From Moritella sp. PE36 (lineage in GTDB: Bacteria > Pseudomonadota > Gammaproteobacteria > Enterobacterales > Moritellaceae): a DNA stretch of 50,596 nt. Where the stretch lies: assembly GCF_000170855.1 (NCBI RefSeq), contig NZ_ABCQ01000033.1:1-50596 (forward strand), given 5' to 3'. The position numbers and the translations under genes were made by a program. Below the pieces are notes generated by a model. That model searched no databases. It worked only from the letters and a program-made list of their open reading frames with translations, and was not told where the DNA came from. Of this stretch, positions 8,700 through 17,625 are shown one piece after another. How positions within the stretch are numbered: position 1 is the first letter of the stretch; each line of letters begins with the position of its first letter.

Positions 8700-9000
8700 C
8701 TGCAATTGTAAACATATAAGAATGGGGGCCACGCAACCGACACCTTAAGAGTTAATTACATCTGTAATGAAAATTGAATTTACTTATTTATGCAGAGTGC
8801 AGATACCACTTTACTGCTGCATTTACATTTAAAAGTAACTTCAGTGGCGAAGTGTTTATAGTGGCTAGTGCTTAGCCGTTTGTAAATATAAGTATAGATA
8901 TAGTTACCGGCTTTTCTCACTAAGAATGAACATGTAGACTGTGGCTCTTAAATGGAATGATAAGGTCATTGTTACGATGGCTACGTTTTAGGAGATCGCA
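8700..9000. other. Intergenic stretch, no gene seen
   Basis: About 300 bp between the broken GNAT gene and ygjV. I find no credible ORF, RNA or repeat. AGGAG near the end belongs to the ygjV start. Confidence 0.6.
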
Positions 9001-9504
9001 GTGTCGCTATTTTTTATATCTCAAGTATTAGTCGCTATCGCTATTTGTTTTGATTTAATGTCTTTTCAATTTAAAGAGAGACAGAAGATTGTCGCTTGTT
9101 TGTTCTGTGCGGGTGCGCTTATTTCGAGTCATTTCATTCTACTTGAACAGTGGACAGCTGCGAGTTTGATGGTTATCGCTACGATTCGTTATTTAGTCAG
9201 TATATTTACGACGTCACCAAAACTAAAGTACCTATTTGGTTCAGCATCTTTAATCGCGACTGTGTTGACTTACTCTGGGCTGATTAGTATTTTGAGTTTC
9301 TTGGCTTCAAGCATTCAAACTGTGGCTGCGTTTAATAAAGACGATAAGCGTTTAAGAGAGTTGATGGTAGTGGGAACAAGTTTCTGGCTAGTACACAATT
9401 ACTTGATTGGCTCACCGACGGCGGTGATCATGGAAGCCTTATTTATTACTAGTAATTTAGTTGGTTATTATCGTTACTATTACAAAAGAGATGCAGTGAT
9501 ATAA
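9001..9504 (+). CDS. ygjV: YgjV-family inner-membrane protein
   Basis: A 167-residue, very hydrophobic protein with five or six predicted membrane segments and short polar loops (SFQFKERQK, FNKDDKRLRE), matching the uncharacterised YgjV family of inner-membrane proteins. The start is GTG with AGGAG seven bases upstream. The function is unknown. It converges on the halogenase-like gene across a stem-loop. Nothing in it links it to the NO genes around it. Confidence 0.75.
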   Translation: MSLFFISQVLVAIAICFDLMSFQFKERQKIVACLFCAGALISSHFILLEQWTAASLMVIATIRYLVSIFTTSPKLKYLFGSASLIATVLTYSGLISILSFLASSIQTVAAFNKDDKRLRELMVVGTSFWLVHNYLIGSPTAVIMEALFITSNLVGYYRYYYKRDAVI

Positions 9505-9522
9505 ACAATCGTATAGGTGTTA

Positions 9523-9560
9523 AACACCCTGTAATTCATAAATTGATTTACAGGGTTGTT
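9523..9560. terminator. Hairpin between convergent ygjV and the halogenase-like gene
   Basis: AACACCCTGTAA pairs with TTACAGGGTTGTT with one bulged T. Its location between converging genes suggests a bidirectional terminator, though T-tracts are weak. Confidence 0.5.
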
Positions 9561-9571
9561 AGAAAAATCGA

Positions 9572-10801
9572 TTAAGCCTTACAAAGCGCTGCTACAGCTT
9601 TCAATCGACGCTCTGGTTCAGCAACAAACGGATTGGTTTCATCCCACGCATAACCCGCTAAAATAGAGCAGATCATCTGTTTTATCTTCGGATTAGGATT
9701 GTCGTGCAAGATCACGTCTTGGAATTCACCGGTGTACCAACCTTCAACATAACAACGGAATGCGTTAACACCAGTCATAAGCGTATCTGCATACTCAGTT
9801 TGCCAATCAACGGTTTCATTGTTGAACTGTTTTATTAATAAGTCAGTTGCAAGCTCAGCGGATTTCATCGCAATGGTGACACCAGACGAGAACACCGGAT
9901 CTAAAAACTCACCGGCATTACCAAGCAAGGCAAAGTTACGATCAAACAGCTTAGTCACATTGGCAGAATAACCCATGATAGAACCACAAGGGTTAGGATA
10001 GTTTGCTTGTGCAAGTAACGTCGCGAGGTTGTGTTCTTCACTGGCTAATTGCTTTAGCGCTTCAAGATGGTCATCTGGATAGTTAGCAAAGAACTCTGGT
10101 TCAGCAACCACACCAAACGAACACGTGCCGTTACTAAATGGAATCAACCAGTACCAAACTTTACTGTCATCTGGATGCACAGAAACTAAGATCTTATTAC
10201 GGTCATAGTGAGCCGCAGTAATGTTGTCTTCAATATGAGTAAAGATAGCGCGTCTTGGTGGCAGGGTCGATGGTTCTTCCAGTCCGAGTAAACGTGGTAA
10301 AACACGACCAAAGCCACTGGCGTCAAGGATAAAATCAGCTTCTATTTCATAGCTATGTTGGTTTTCATCCAGGACAGTTAATAAAGGCTTATCTTTATCA
10401 ACATCAATACTTTTAACTTCGTGCTCATAATTAATGGTGACGCCTTGTTGCTCTGCACAGTCGGCGAGCAGTTTGTCGAAGTGTCCACGTTGTACTTGGA
10501 ATGTAGTGCCTTCACCAGCCGTGTATTTATCGGTGAAATCAAACTCAGTATATTTACCGCTCGCGTGGAAAGCCGCGCCGTTTTTAAACTGGAAACCAGC
10601 AGCGTTGACGGCATCAAACATATCCGCTTTTTTAAGCGATTCCATACACGCGGGTAGCAAGCTTTCGCCAATTGAAAAACGTGGAAATGTTGATTTTTCG
10701 ATGATAGTTGCATTGATGCCTTGTTTGTTAAGCAGTGCAGCAGCAAGTGAACCTGAAGGGCCTGCGCCAATAATGACGACATGTGCTTGTGTTGATGACA
10801 C
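9572..10801 (-). CDS. FAD-dependent oxidoreductase of the flavin halogenase type
   Basis: A 409-residue flavoprotein with an N-terminal Rossmann motif GAGPSG (residues 12-17) and GESLLP near 45. It also has W-Y-W-L-I-P at 216-221, the WxWxIP motif that separates flavin-dependent halogenases from monooxygenases. Lys73 in FQFKNGAAF sits where phenol/pyrrole halogenases keep their catalytic lysine. These features suggest a PltA-like halogenase fold; halogenation of a substrate is inference, as related proteins of unknown function are common. No carrier protein, flavin reductase or biosynthetic cluster adjoins. Start is GTG with AAGGA seven bases before. It is divergent from norR, with an FNR box in the shared region. 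Confidence 0.7.
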   Translation of the reverse strand: MSSTQAHVVIIGAGPSGSLAAALLNKQGINATIIEKSTFPRFSIGESLLPACMESLKKADMFDAVNAAGFQFKNGAAFHASGKYTEFDFTDKYTAGEGTTFQVQRGHFDKLLADCAEQQGVTINYEHEVKSIDVDKDKPLLTVLDENQHSYEIEADFILDASGFGRVLPRLLGLEEPSTLPPRRAIFTHIEDNITAAHYDRNKILVSVHPDDSKVWYWLIPFSNGTCSFGVVAEPEFFANYPDDHLEALKQLASEEHNLATLLAQANYPNPCGSIMGYSANVTKLFDRNFALLGNAGEFLDPVFSSGVTIAMKSAELATDLLIKQFNNETVDWQTEYADTLMTGVNAFRCYVEGWYTGEFQDVILHDNPNPKIKQMICSILAGYAWDETNPFVAEPERRLKAVAALCKA

Positions 10802-10921
10802 AAAGAATTCCTTATTATGTCGAGTCTTAACCCGGCAGATTTATCTATTAAATATTTAGTAGGTGACTTTACCACATGTTAGATAATCGGCTCAAAAATA
10901 TTAGTAAATCAATAAAAATAG

Positions 10922-10935
10922 TTGATACAAATCAA
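10922..10935. promoter_or_regulatory. FNR box between norR and the halogenase-like gene
   Basis: TTGAT-ACAA-ATCAA is a perfect FNR consensus, 121 bp upstream of the halogenase-like start and 110 bp upstream of norR. It could serve either divergent gene. Confidence 0.7.
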
Positions 10936-10978
10936 CAATAAGCCGCAGTATATAATTCAACGGTGATGATTTAACCTG

Positions 10979-10993
10979 TTGTCACTTTGACCA
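10979..10993. promoter_or_regulatory. Possible NorR site upstream of norR
   Basis: TTGT-CACTTTG-ACCA has the GT-N7-AC core and resembles the hmp sites with one outer mismatch. It lies about 52 bp upstream of norR. NorR autoregulation is known in E. coli, but a single imperfect copy may be chance. Confidence 0.4.
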
Positions 10994-11044
10994 CGCAATG
11001 CTATAACTAATCGCTATTGAATGACCTTATTAAGGATCTGTTAC

Positions 11045-12682
11045 ATGGAAAACCTGCGCTTTATCGAGAGCATAGATACTATTATTTATGATCTATCTAG
11101 AGAGTTGCCTAAATATCAACGATATAACCGACTATTACAGGCGTGGCGGGATATCTTTTCATGTGACGCATGCGTGTTGCTAAAGCTGGAAGGCGACAAC
11201 TTGATCCCTAAAGCGGCGAATGGATTACAAATCGAAGCAATGGGGCGACATTTCCCCATCGCAGAACATCCAAGATTTGAGCAGATCTTAGCCCACTATG
11301 ACAATGAAGTGCAAAAAAAGGTACACCGTTTTGATACTGATTGTGAGCTTCCCGATCCTTATGATGGCTTGATCCAAACCCCTGACGGCCAACTTAATGT
11401 GCATGATTGCATGGGCGCGGTGTTAGTGATTGATAATAAGCCGTGGGGGATCGTCACTATGGATGCACTTAATCCACAACGCTTCGACTCACTCGACCCA
11501 AAGATCTTAAACTCTATGATTGGCCTGACTGAAGTGGTGATTAAAACCGCCAACTTAATTTTTTCATTAGACCAAAAAGTGCAACGACAAGAGCAGGTAA
11601 CCGCCAGCTTAATTAGTGATAAATTCAGCGAAAAAATGATAGGCTCTAGTCCTGCAATGAACATGCTTAATTTAGAAATTGATTTAGTTGCTGATTCAGA
11701 TTTGGCTGCATTGATATATGGTGAATCTGGCACAGGTAAAGAGTTAGTTGCGCGTCGAATTCACATGTCGTCAAAACGTGCCAAAGAAGCATTAATTACC
11801 GTGAACTGCGCCGCATTACCCGAAACGATGGTCGAAAGTGAGTTGTTTGGTCATGTCGCTGGGGCGTTTACTGGTGCAACTAAAAACCGTCTGGGTAAAT
11901 TCGAACTTGCAGACTGTGGTACATTATTTCTGGATGAAATAGGTGAACTACCTTTGTCTATTCAAGCCAAGTTATTACGGGTTATTCAGTTTGGTGAACT
12001 GCAACGCTTAGGCAGTGATAAACCCCATAAAGTGGACGTAAGATTAATTACTGCAACCAATCGAGATCTTGCTAAAGAAGTTGCAGAAGGACGATTTAGA
12101 GATGACTTGTACCACAGGTTAACTGTGTATCCATTAACAGTGCCAAATTTACGTGAACGCGGCAATGATATCTTGTTATTAGCAGGCAGCTTCCTTGCCA
12201 AGATCCAACGTAAAGTTGGTCTTAATAACTTAACCTTAGCCAAAGACGCTGAACGTGCATTACTGGCATATGAATGGCCGGGTAATGTCCGAGAGTTAGA
12301 GCATCTATTAAGCCGTGCTTCATTAAGAGCCGCTGCTCGTAACCGGAAAAATGATCGGGTTGTTGTGTTAGAAAGCAGTGACTTGGACATTCAGTCTGCA
12401 ATTGGTGAGTCAAATGCTAGCTTACATACTAATATGAACACGGATTCTGACGTTATCGCAAAAGGCATGGTTAGCGTGGGTCATGTAGCAGGGCAAAATG
12501 ACATCGTAATTAGTACTGCTGATAATGACAATAATTTAAAACAAATAACCGATGATTTTCAGACTCAGTTTATCAAAAAGGTGTTAGCTGAACATAACGG
12601 TAATTCAGCTGCAACGGCGCGTGCGATAGGCGTTGATAGAAGTAATTTACACCGATTGATGAAACGACTAGACATTCAATAA
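11045..12682 (+). CDS. norR: NorR, NO-sensing sigma54-dependent activator
   Basis: NorR binds NO through a mononuclear iron in its GAF domain and then drives sigma54 RNA polymerase at NO-detoxification promoters. The 545-residue product has the GAF domain at about 1-170. Residues reported as iron ligands are retained: Arg in HPRFE near 77, DPYD at 104-107, and His/Cys in VHDCMG at 119-124. The AAA+ domain has Walker A GESGTGKE at 216-223 and GAFTGA at 263-268. A Fis-type HTH closes the protein (NSAATARAIGVDRSNLHRL). I chose ATG 11045 because AAGGA precedes it by nine bases and the family starts there; an in-frame ATG at 11021 has no such site. Confidence 0.95.
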   Translation: MENLRFIESIDTIIYDLSRELPKYQRYNRLLQAWRDIFSCDACVLLKLEGDNLIPKAANGLQIEAMGRHFPIAEHPRFEQILAHYDNEVQKKVHRFDTDCELPDPYDGLIQTPDGQLNVHDCMGAVLVIDNKPWGIVTMDALNPQRFDSLDPKILNSMIGLTEVVIKTANLIFSLDQKVQRQEQVTASLISDKFSEKMIGSSPAMNMLNLEIDLVADSDLAALIYGESGTGKELVARRIHMSSKRAKEALITVNCAALPETMVESELFGHVAGAFTGATKNRLGKFELADCGTLFLDEIGELPLSIQAKLLRVIQFGELQRLGSDKPHKVDVRLITATNRDLAKEVAEGRFRDDLYHRLTVYPLTVPNLRERGNDILLLAGSFLAKIQRKVGLNNLTLAKDAERALLAYEWPGNVRELEHLLSRASLRAAARNRKNDRVVVLESSDLDIQSAIGESNASLHTNMNTDSDVIAKGMVSVGHVAGQNDIVISTADNDNNLKQITDDFQTQFIKKVLAEHNGNSAATARAIGVDRSNLHRLMKRLDIQ

Positions 12683-12720
12683 TTCATTTTACTTACTTAC
12701 TGAATGAAATGTGAATACAA

Positions 12721-12756
12721 AAAGGCGGTAGTGATGAGGTTCACTACCGCCTTTTT
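12721..12756. terminator. Bidirectional terminator between norR and norM
   Basis: A perfect 14-bp stem, AAAGGCGGTAGTGA/TCACTACCGCCTTT, with a 6-nt loop is flanked by A-rich and T-rich tracts. It serves the converging norR and norM genes. Confidence 0.9.
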
Positions 12757-12811
12757 ATTCACGACTGTCTTATGGAGTCTTAATAAAATAGAGCCAAAGT
12801 ACTTGTCGCGA

Positions 12812-14185
12812 TTAAATTGCTGTTAGCTCAGGTGTATGACCTTGCGTTGTTTTCTTATACACACTCGCTAGTTTAATCGATAACAATATTGCCGCCATTG
12901 TTAGACCCGAAATAAAGCCAATCCAAAAACCAGCTGCGCCCATTGCAGGTACGATTAAATCTGTTAACGCCAGCGTATAACCAATTGTCATGCCCACAGC
13001 CCAATAAGAGAATAGGGTGATGTAAAAGATCACACTTGTTTCTTTATAACCACGTAATGCACCCGCTGCAATAACTTGCACTGCATCCGAGATTTGATAC
13101 ACAGCTGCAATTAACATTAACCCTGTTGCAATGTTAATGGTGGTCATGTCTTCGGTGTAAATTTCTGCAATTTCATTACGCAGTAGGATAGTTAAGATTG
13201 CTGTAATAACAGATAGACCAACGCCCATCCACATCGCTGTGATACTGGCAAACTTCGCTTGTAACGGTTTTTTCTCACCGACATATTGGCCAACGATAAT
13301 TGTCGCGGCAATACCCAGACTAAGTGGTAACATGAATATCATTGATGAGAAGTTTAATGCAACCTGATGCGCTGCAACCGTGATTGCGCCAAGTGGTGCT
13401 AACAGGATAGACACAACAGCAAACAGGGTTACTTCGCAGAACATCGACGCGGCAATCGGGAAACCAACACCAATCATGTGCGACATTTCTTTCTTATCGA
13501 TACCGTAAACTTGATCAAATAATTTGATCTCTTTAAAGTCTTTATGGAAATAACTATAAGCAATCATCGAAAAACACATCGCCACAAATACTAATACAGA
13601 CGCTACAGCACAACCAACACCGCCCAGTGCTGGCATACCAAAGTGTCCGTTAATGAAGATGTAGTTTGCTGGTACGTTTACCATGATACCGATTAAGCCA
13701 ATCACCATTGTTGGTTTGGTAATACCTAAACCTTCATGGTAACTACGGATCACTTGATAACCACATGCAAACGGTAATGCTAATGAAATAACGCGTAAAT
13801 AATCTGTTGTTAGCTCGGCTAATCTATCTTCAACATGCATGAATTCTAGGATCATCGGGCTGTAATATAGCAACGCCATCATTGGCAGGAAGATGATTAG
13901 TACAAACCAGATACCTTGATATACGACTTGCGCAATTTCACTTTGTCTTTTTGCGCCGTAAAGCTGCGCAACGATCGGTGTGATCGCCATTAAAATGCCC
14001 ACTAAGAACATTAATACTGGGAACCAAATACTGTTGGCAATCGCGACCGCCGCCATGTCTGTCGCACTTACTGCACCAGCCATTACGGTATCAACAAAGC
14101 CCATGACAGTGAACGCAAGTTGTGCGATCAGAATTGGAACCATTAATTTAAATAAGTTAGAAACCTCAGATCGATATTTCTGCAC
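12812..14185 (-). CDS. norM: MATE-family multidrug efflux protein NorM
   Basis: NorM exports cationic drugs and fluoroquinolones across the inner membrane in exchange for Na+ or H+. The 457-residue sequence has 12 hydrophobic segments in two bundles. It includes MVPILIAQLAFTVMGFVDTV at the start of the first repeat, the family element VDTVMAG, and PIAASMFCEV/AAHQVALNFSS at the start of the second. Length and composition match Vibrio NorM. It is divergent from ribE, an arrangement common in Vibrio and relatives. The symbol refers to multidrug resistance and has no link to the nor genes for NO. Confidence 0.93.
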   Translation of the reverse strand: MQKYRSEVSNLFKLMVPILIAQLAFTVMGFVDTVMAGAVSATDMAAVAIANSIWFPVLMFLVGILMAITPIVAQLYGAKRQSEIAQVVYQGIWFVLIIFLPMMALLYYSPMILEFMHVEDRLAELTTDYLRVISLALPFACGYQVIRSYHEGLGITKPTMVIGLIGIMVNVPANYIFINGHFGMPALGGVGCAVASVLVFVAMCFSMIAYSYFHKDFKEIKLFDQVYGIDKKEMSHMIGVGFPIAASMFCEVTLFAVVSILLAPLGAITVAAHQVALNFSSMIFMLPLSLGIAATIIVGQYVGEKKPLQAKFASITAMWMGVGLSVITAILTILLRNEIAEIYTEDMTTINIATGLMLIAAVYQISDAVQVIAAGALRGYKETSVIFYITLFSYWAVGMTIGYTLALTDLIVPAMGAAGFWIGFISGLTMAAILLSIKLASVYKKTTQGHTPELTAI

Positions 14186-14458
14186 TGATACTCCGGATAT
14201 ATTAGGGTTGTTATGTTGTGTATTCTAAGATTTGATGTTGCTGAAAACGAAAGAAATGATTATGAATGTAGTGATATTCGCGTTCGTGAGGACGTACCTG
14301 ATCCAGCTAGGAGCATATTAATCCTTTATAGCTAGTTTTTAAAGATGTATTTAAAAATATTTTATTGGATATTAACATCAGGTTATTAACTAGATGAATT
14401 ATCTAAATTAACGCGATATAGTAAAGCATATTCGTTTAAGTAGTGATAAAGGTCATTT

Positions 14459-15064
14459 ATGTTTACTGGCATTGTACAAAGAAAAGCAAAGATTATTAGT
14501 ATCGATAAAAAAGCGCAATTACATACATTAGAAGTAACGCTTGATAAAGCACATCAAGACGGTTTAGTTATCGGTGCTAGTATCGCCAACAATGGTACAT
14601 GTTTAACGGTAGTGAAGATAAATGACAACAGCGTGTGTTTCGATGTTATTGAAGAAACGCTCAAAGTGACTAACCTTATCGACCTTGAAGTAGGTGACGA
14701 AGTTAACTTAGAACGCGCTGCTAAATTTGGTGATGAGATTGGCGGACATTTATTATCGGGTCATGTCCATACCCAAGCTGAAATCGTGACGATTAATCGT
14801 ACTGAAACTAACTGTGATATCTGCTTTAAAATCGCACCTGAATGGCAAAAATACGTGTTACCAAAAGGCTTTATTTCGATTGATGGCATTAGCTTAACTT
14901 TAGGTGATGTTGCTGACGGACAACTCTGGGTACACTTAATACCAGAAACATTGGCTGTTACTAACTTAGGTGGTCGCAAAGTGGGCCAGTATGTAAATAT
15001 CGAAATTGACAGTCAGACCCAGGCGATTGTTGATACGGTAGAACGTATGATGCTGAAAAAGTAA
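14459..15064 (+). CDS. ribE: Riboflavin synthase, alpha chain
   Basis: The enzyme dismutates two molecules of 6,7-dimethyl-8-ribityllumazine to riboflavin, the last step of the pathway. The 201-residue protein starts with MFTGIVQ and contains two lumazine-binding barrels. The first has GTCLTVV, and the second begins around GHLLSGHVHTQAEI and has SIDGISLTL. It is slightly shorter than the E. coli enzyme, with a short C-terminal helix ending in MMLKK. It stands apart from other rib genes. The 270 bp before it contains no recognisable FMN riboswitch. Confidence 0.95.
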   Translation: MFTGIVQRKAKIISIDKKAQLHTLEVTLDKAHQDGLVIGASIANNGTCLTVVKINDNSVCFDVIEETLKVTNLIDLEVGDEVNLERAAKFGDEIGGHLLSGHVHTQAEIVTINRTETNCDICFKIAPEWQKYVLPKGFISIDGISLTLGDVADGQLWVHLIPETLAVTNLGGRKVGQYVNIEIDSQTQAIVDTVERMMLKK

Positions 15065-15086
15065 CTAGCGCTTTCAATTACAAATA

Positions 15087-15139
15087 TAAGAGCGATATTC
15101 AAGCTTAGATGTTTATTCAAACATGGCGTATCGCTCTTA
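15087..15139 (+). terminator. Composite hairpin after ribE
   Basis: An outer 11-bp stem TAAGAGCGATA/TATCGCTCTTA encloses an inner ATGTTT-ATTC-AAACAT hairpin. There is no T-run, so it may act as a processing end rather than an intrinsic terminator. Confidence 0.45.
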
Positions 15140-15247
15140 AATTAACACGTACTTTTAAACCGGCCTTATGTAAAATCTAATATAAAACTTTTCATTTAAA
15201 GCTGTGCATTTAAAACGATGTACTTACTCTGTATTAAAACTAAGTAT

Positions 15248-15451
15248 TTAAAAGATCTGCTCATCATCCGCATCAATGAATAATTCATACTTCTCATGAA
15301 CCTGATCATGCAATAACTTAAAATGAATACTATTGCAGCAGGAGCTGCACTCGTCATAATAATCTTGCGCGCCATTACTGGCATCAATATCAGCGGTAAC
15401 AAATTGACCACAATGAGGACACACAATTGTCCTATGCGAAAACTGTTTCAT
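15248..15451 (-). CDS. CPXCG-motif small zinc-ribbon protein
   Basis: A 67-residue acidic protein with CPHCG at the N-terminus and a second Cys cluster (ECSSCCNSIHF), matching the CPXCG cysteine-rich family whose role is unknown. The paired cysteines probably bind one zinc. The start MKQFSHRT at 15451 is preferred to the ATG at 15463 because GGAGGTT lies five bases before it. It appears to be monocistronic. Confidence 0.8.
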   Translation of the reverse strand: MKQFSHRTIVCPHCGQFVTADIDASNGAQDYYDECSSCCNSIHFKLLHDQVHEKYELFIDADDEQIF

Positions 15452-15569
15452 GATAACCTCCATAGGCTATATATCGCATCTTCTAAGCTTATTTTAGCTG
15501 AAGATTACACTTTTGCCTGTTTGGAGCATATGTCGTGTTAATAGACAGTCGAGAGTTAACTGATAACGG

Positions 15570-16259
15570 TCATAGCATCCAAATTAGTAGGTATGGATAA
15601 AGCACAGGGGCAATGACCGAGGTTAACACGGCACTGATCAACAGGGCCGTTGTACTGAAGGCTCCGTGGGTACGACTTAGTTCCATCGCTTTAGATGTAC
15701 CAATAACATGAGAACCTGAACCGATAGCAAGACCTTGTGCTTCTGGTGTTCTAATGCGCAAATGCTTTAACAAGAAAGGTGCGCAGACGTTGCCGAATAT
15801 TCCGACCATAATAACCATGATTGCTGAAATTGCAGGAATACCGCCTATGGTGTGGCTGATTGCCATTGCGATAGGTGTTGTTACCGCCTTAGGTGCAAGT
15901 GAGGCTATGATCTCTGGCGAGGCGGAAAAGCTGATTGCAACAAACGTCGTCACCACTAAACCGACAATTACGCCAACACTACAAGCTATTAAAACAGGCA
16001 CAATTTTAGCTTTCACATGCACAAACTGTTGATATAGCGGGAAGGCAAGGGCAATTACGGCTGGTTCGAGTAAACGAGTCAGGATATTTGTGCCTTGTTG
16101 GTATTCTTCAAGCTCAAATCCAAATATCAGCATGATGCTGATTAATGCGCCAATCGTTAATAAAATCGGATTGAATATTGCTAGTGTGGTTTTTTTATAA
16201 AACCATTGAGCAAGGAAGTAAACTGCAAGGGTCAATGGAATTGCTAAATATAAGATCAT
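15570..16259 (-). CDS. LrgB/CidB-family membrane protein
   Basis: A 229-residue membrane protein of the LrgB/YohK family with about seven hydrophobic segments and the conserved PKAVTTPIAMAIS and GLAIGSGSHVIGTSKA stretches. In Staphylococcus the LrgA/LrgB and CidA/CidB pairs modulate murein hydrolase activity and pyruvate uptake; in Gram-negatives the YohJK pair is poorly known. Its ATG overlaps the stop of the lrgA-like gene by 4 bp, so the two are translationally coupled. Confidence 0.88.
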   Translation of the reverse strand: MILYLAIPLTLAVYFLAQWFYKKTTLAIFNPILLTIGALISIMLIFGFELEEYQQGTNILTRLLEPAVIALAFPLYQQFVHVKAKIVPVLIACSVGVIVGLVVTTFVAISFSASPEIIASLAPKAVTTPIAMAISHTIGGIPAISAIMVIMVGIFGNVCAPFLLKHLRIRTPEAQGLAIGSGSHVIGTSKAMELSRTHGAFSTTALLISAVLTSVIAPVLYPYLLIWML

Positions 16260-16651
16260 TTATCATCACCTGGCTGTTTGGTTAACGCTGCTTTGTCTTT
16301 CGCTGCACTGGCACGATTCAAATAACAATAGGTATGGCCAACGGTAAAGAAGATCGCGACAGTACCAATCAGGCCCGCCATGATAAGCGCGACTAGATTT
16401 TGTTGTACTAACTCAAAGTAGCCCATGAGCGCAACACCAGCTGGTACAAATAAGATACCTATGTGGCGGTTAAGTTGCTCACATACTTTTTCGACATATT
16501 TTTGTTTCAACATGCCACTACTAAGTGCTACAAAGAGTAACAACAGTCCGATGATACTTGAGGGAAATGCAACGGGTAATAGCATGCTGATGCCACGCCC
16601 TAAAACCACGAAACAAAAAATGGTGAAAATATTGTACAGCCATATTTTCAT
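16256..16651 (-). CDS. LrgA/CidA-family holin-like membrane protein
   Basis: A 131-residue protein with four hydrophobic segments. It has the family pattern LPVAFPSSIIGLLLLF near the N-terminus and NRHIGILFVPAGVALMGY in the middle, with a charged C-terminal tail. It is the first gene of a two-gene operon with the lrgB-like gene, with stop and start overlapping as ATGA. It resembles E. coli YohJ in length. It is divergent from queE over a 131-bp AT-rich region. Confidence 0.88.
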   Translation of the reverse strand: MKIWLYNIFTIFCFVVLGRGISMLLPVAFPSSIIGLLLLFVALSSGMLKQKYVEKVCEQLNRHIGILFVPAGVALMGYFELVQQNLVALIMAGLIGTVAIFFTVGHTYCYLNRASAAKDKAALTKQPGDDK

Positions 16652-16782
16652 TGATTACCTACCTACTAATTATGCGATTGCTAAGCAATTACGGTGCGAT
16701 CGAAAGTGTCCCATATAAATGTTAATAATATATAGGGCAGATGATACAATAAACGTTACTTGAAGTTTATTAGGTTATAAAA

Positions 16783-17451
16783 ATGCAGTATCCGGTTAAT
16801 GAAATTTTTGAAACAGTACAAGGTGAAGGCCATTTTACTGGTTATCCCGTCATCTTTATTCGTCTACAAGGATGCGATGTTGGTTGTTCGTGGTGCGATA
16901 CCAAACAAACTTGGACGGTCGACCCTGAGATGCAAGTGTCACAACAAACGGTGAACAAAGCTTGCGATGATAAACCACATTGGGCGAACTTTACTGCACA
17001 AGAATTCATTACTATGATACAAAAAAATGGTTTTGTTGCAAAGCATATTGTGATCTCGGGCGGTGAACCTTGCCAATATGATCTTGTTGAATTGACAAGT
17101 GAATTGGAGCAAGCAGGGTATTTCTGCCAGATTGAAACATCTGGTACATCGGAAGTACGTGCAACAGATTCGACTTGGGTGACGGTATCACCAAAGATCC
17201 AAATGAAAGGTCAGTTACCAGTCTTACAAAGTGCATTGCGCCGCGCTAATGAAATAAAACATGTGATCGCAATGGAAAAGCACATTGAAGAACTTGATGC
17301 GCTAATCGCTGATATTGATACGTCAGACAAGATCATGTGTTTACAACCTATCTCGCAGCAAAAACGTGCAACTGATTTAGCGATCAAACTGTGTATTGAA
17401 CGTAATTGGAAGTTGTCTGTTCAAATGCACAAATATATCTTTATCGATTAA
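16783..17451 (+). CDS. queE: 7-carboxy-7-deazaguanine synthase (radical SAM)
   Basis: QueE makes 7-carboxy-7-deazaguanine from carboxytetrahydropterin in queuosine biosynthesis. The 222-residue protein begins MQYPVNEIFETVQGEG and carries the radical SAM cluster motif C31-x3-C35-x2-C38 (CDVGCSWC). HIVISGGEPC follows as the SAM-binding GGE element, and LSVQMHKYIFID is the typical C-terminus. Other queuosine genes are not nearby. The upstream spacer holds a weak Shine-Dalgarno AGG before the ATG. Confidence 0.95.
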   Translation: MQYPVNEIFETVQGEGHFTGYPVIFIRLQGCDVGCSWCDTKQTWTVDPEMQVSQQTVNKACDDKPHWANFTAQEFITMIQKNGFVAKHIVISGGEPCQYDLVELTSELEQAGYFCQIETSGTSEVRATDSTWVTVSPKIQMKGQLPVLQSALRRANEIKHVIAMEKHIEELDALIADIDTSDKIMCLQPISQQKRATDLAIKLCIERNWKLSVQMHKYIFID

Positions 17452-17563
17452 ACTGTATCCGCATTTGTTTCTATTCGTATACCTTCTGCTCTATTTATCA
17501 GTAGCTGAAGGTATGCGCGATAACGCATGAGAAGATTTATAATGACCTTGGCTGCAAGAACCG

Positions 17564-17610
17564 ATTGGTATGAATAGATAATTGGAATTAACAGACAATT
17601 GGTATAAATA
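17564..17610 (+). repeat. Direct repeat ATTGGTATRAATA, two copies
   Basis: ATTGGTATGAATA (17564-17576) and ATTGGTATAAATA (17598-17610) are spaced 34 bp apart just before the DUF4440-like gene. A similar pair occurs at 45270-45300. It may be a short dispersed intergenic element. Confidence 0.5.
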
Positions 17611-17625
17611 AATAGAGGACTAGGG

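Noticed and set aside
10378-10875. 165-codon and 141-codon ORFs over the halogenase-like gene
   Set aside because: They overlap the conserved flavoprotein in other frames and show no family features.
12812-14185. norM as part of the nitric-oxide cluster
   Set aside because: The name similarity is misleading; it is a MATE drug exporter separated from norR by a bidirectional terminator.
14186-14458. FMN riboswitch ahead of ribE
   Set aside because: None of the conserved RFN helices or the GGGGC/CCGAC-type signatures can be found in this spacer.
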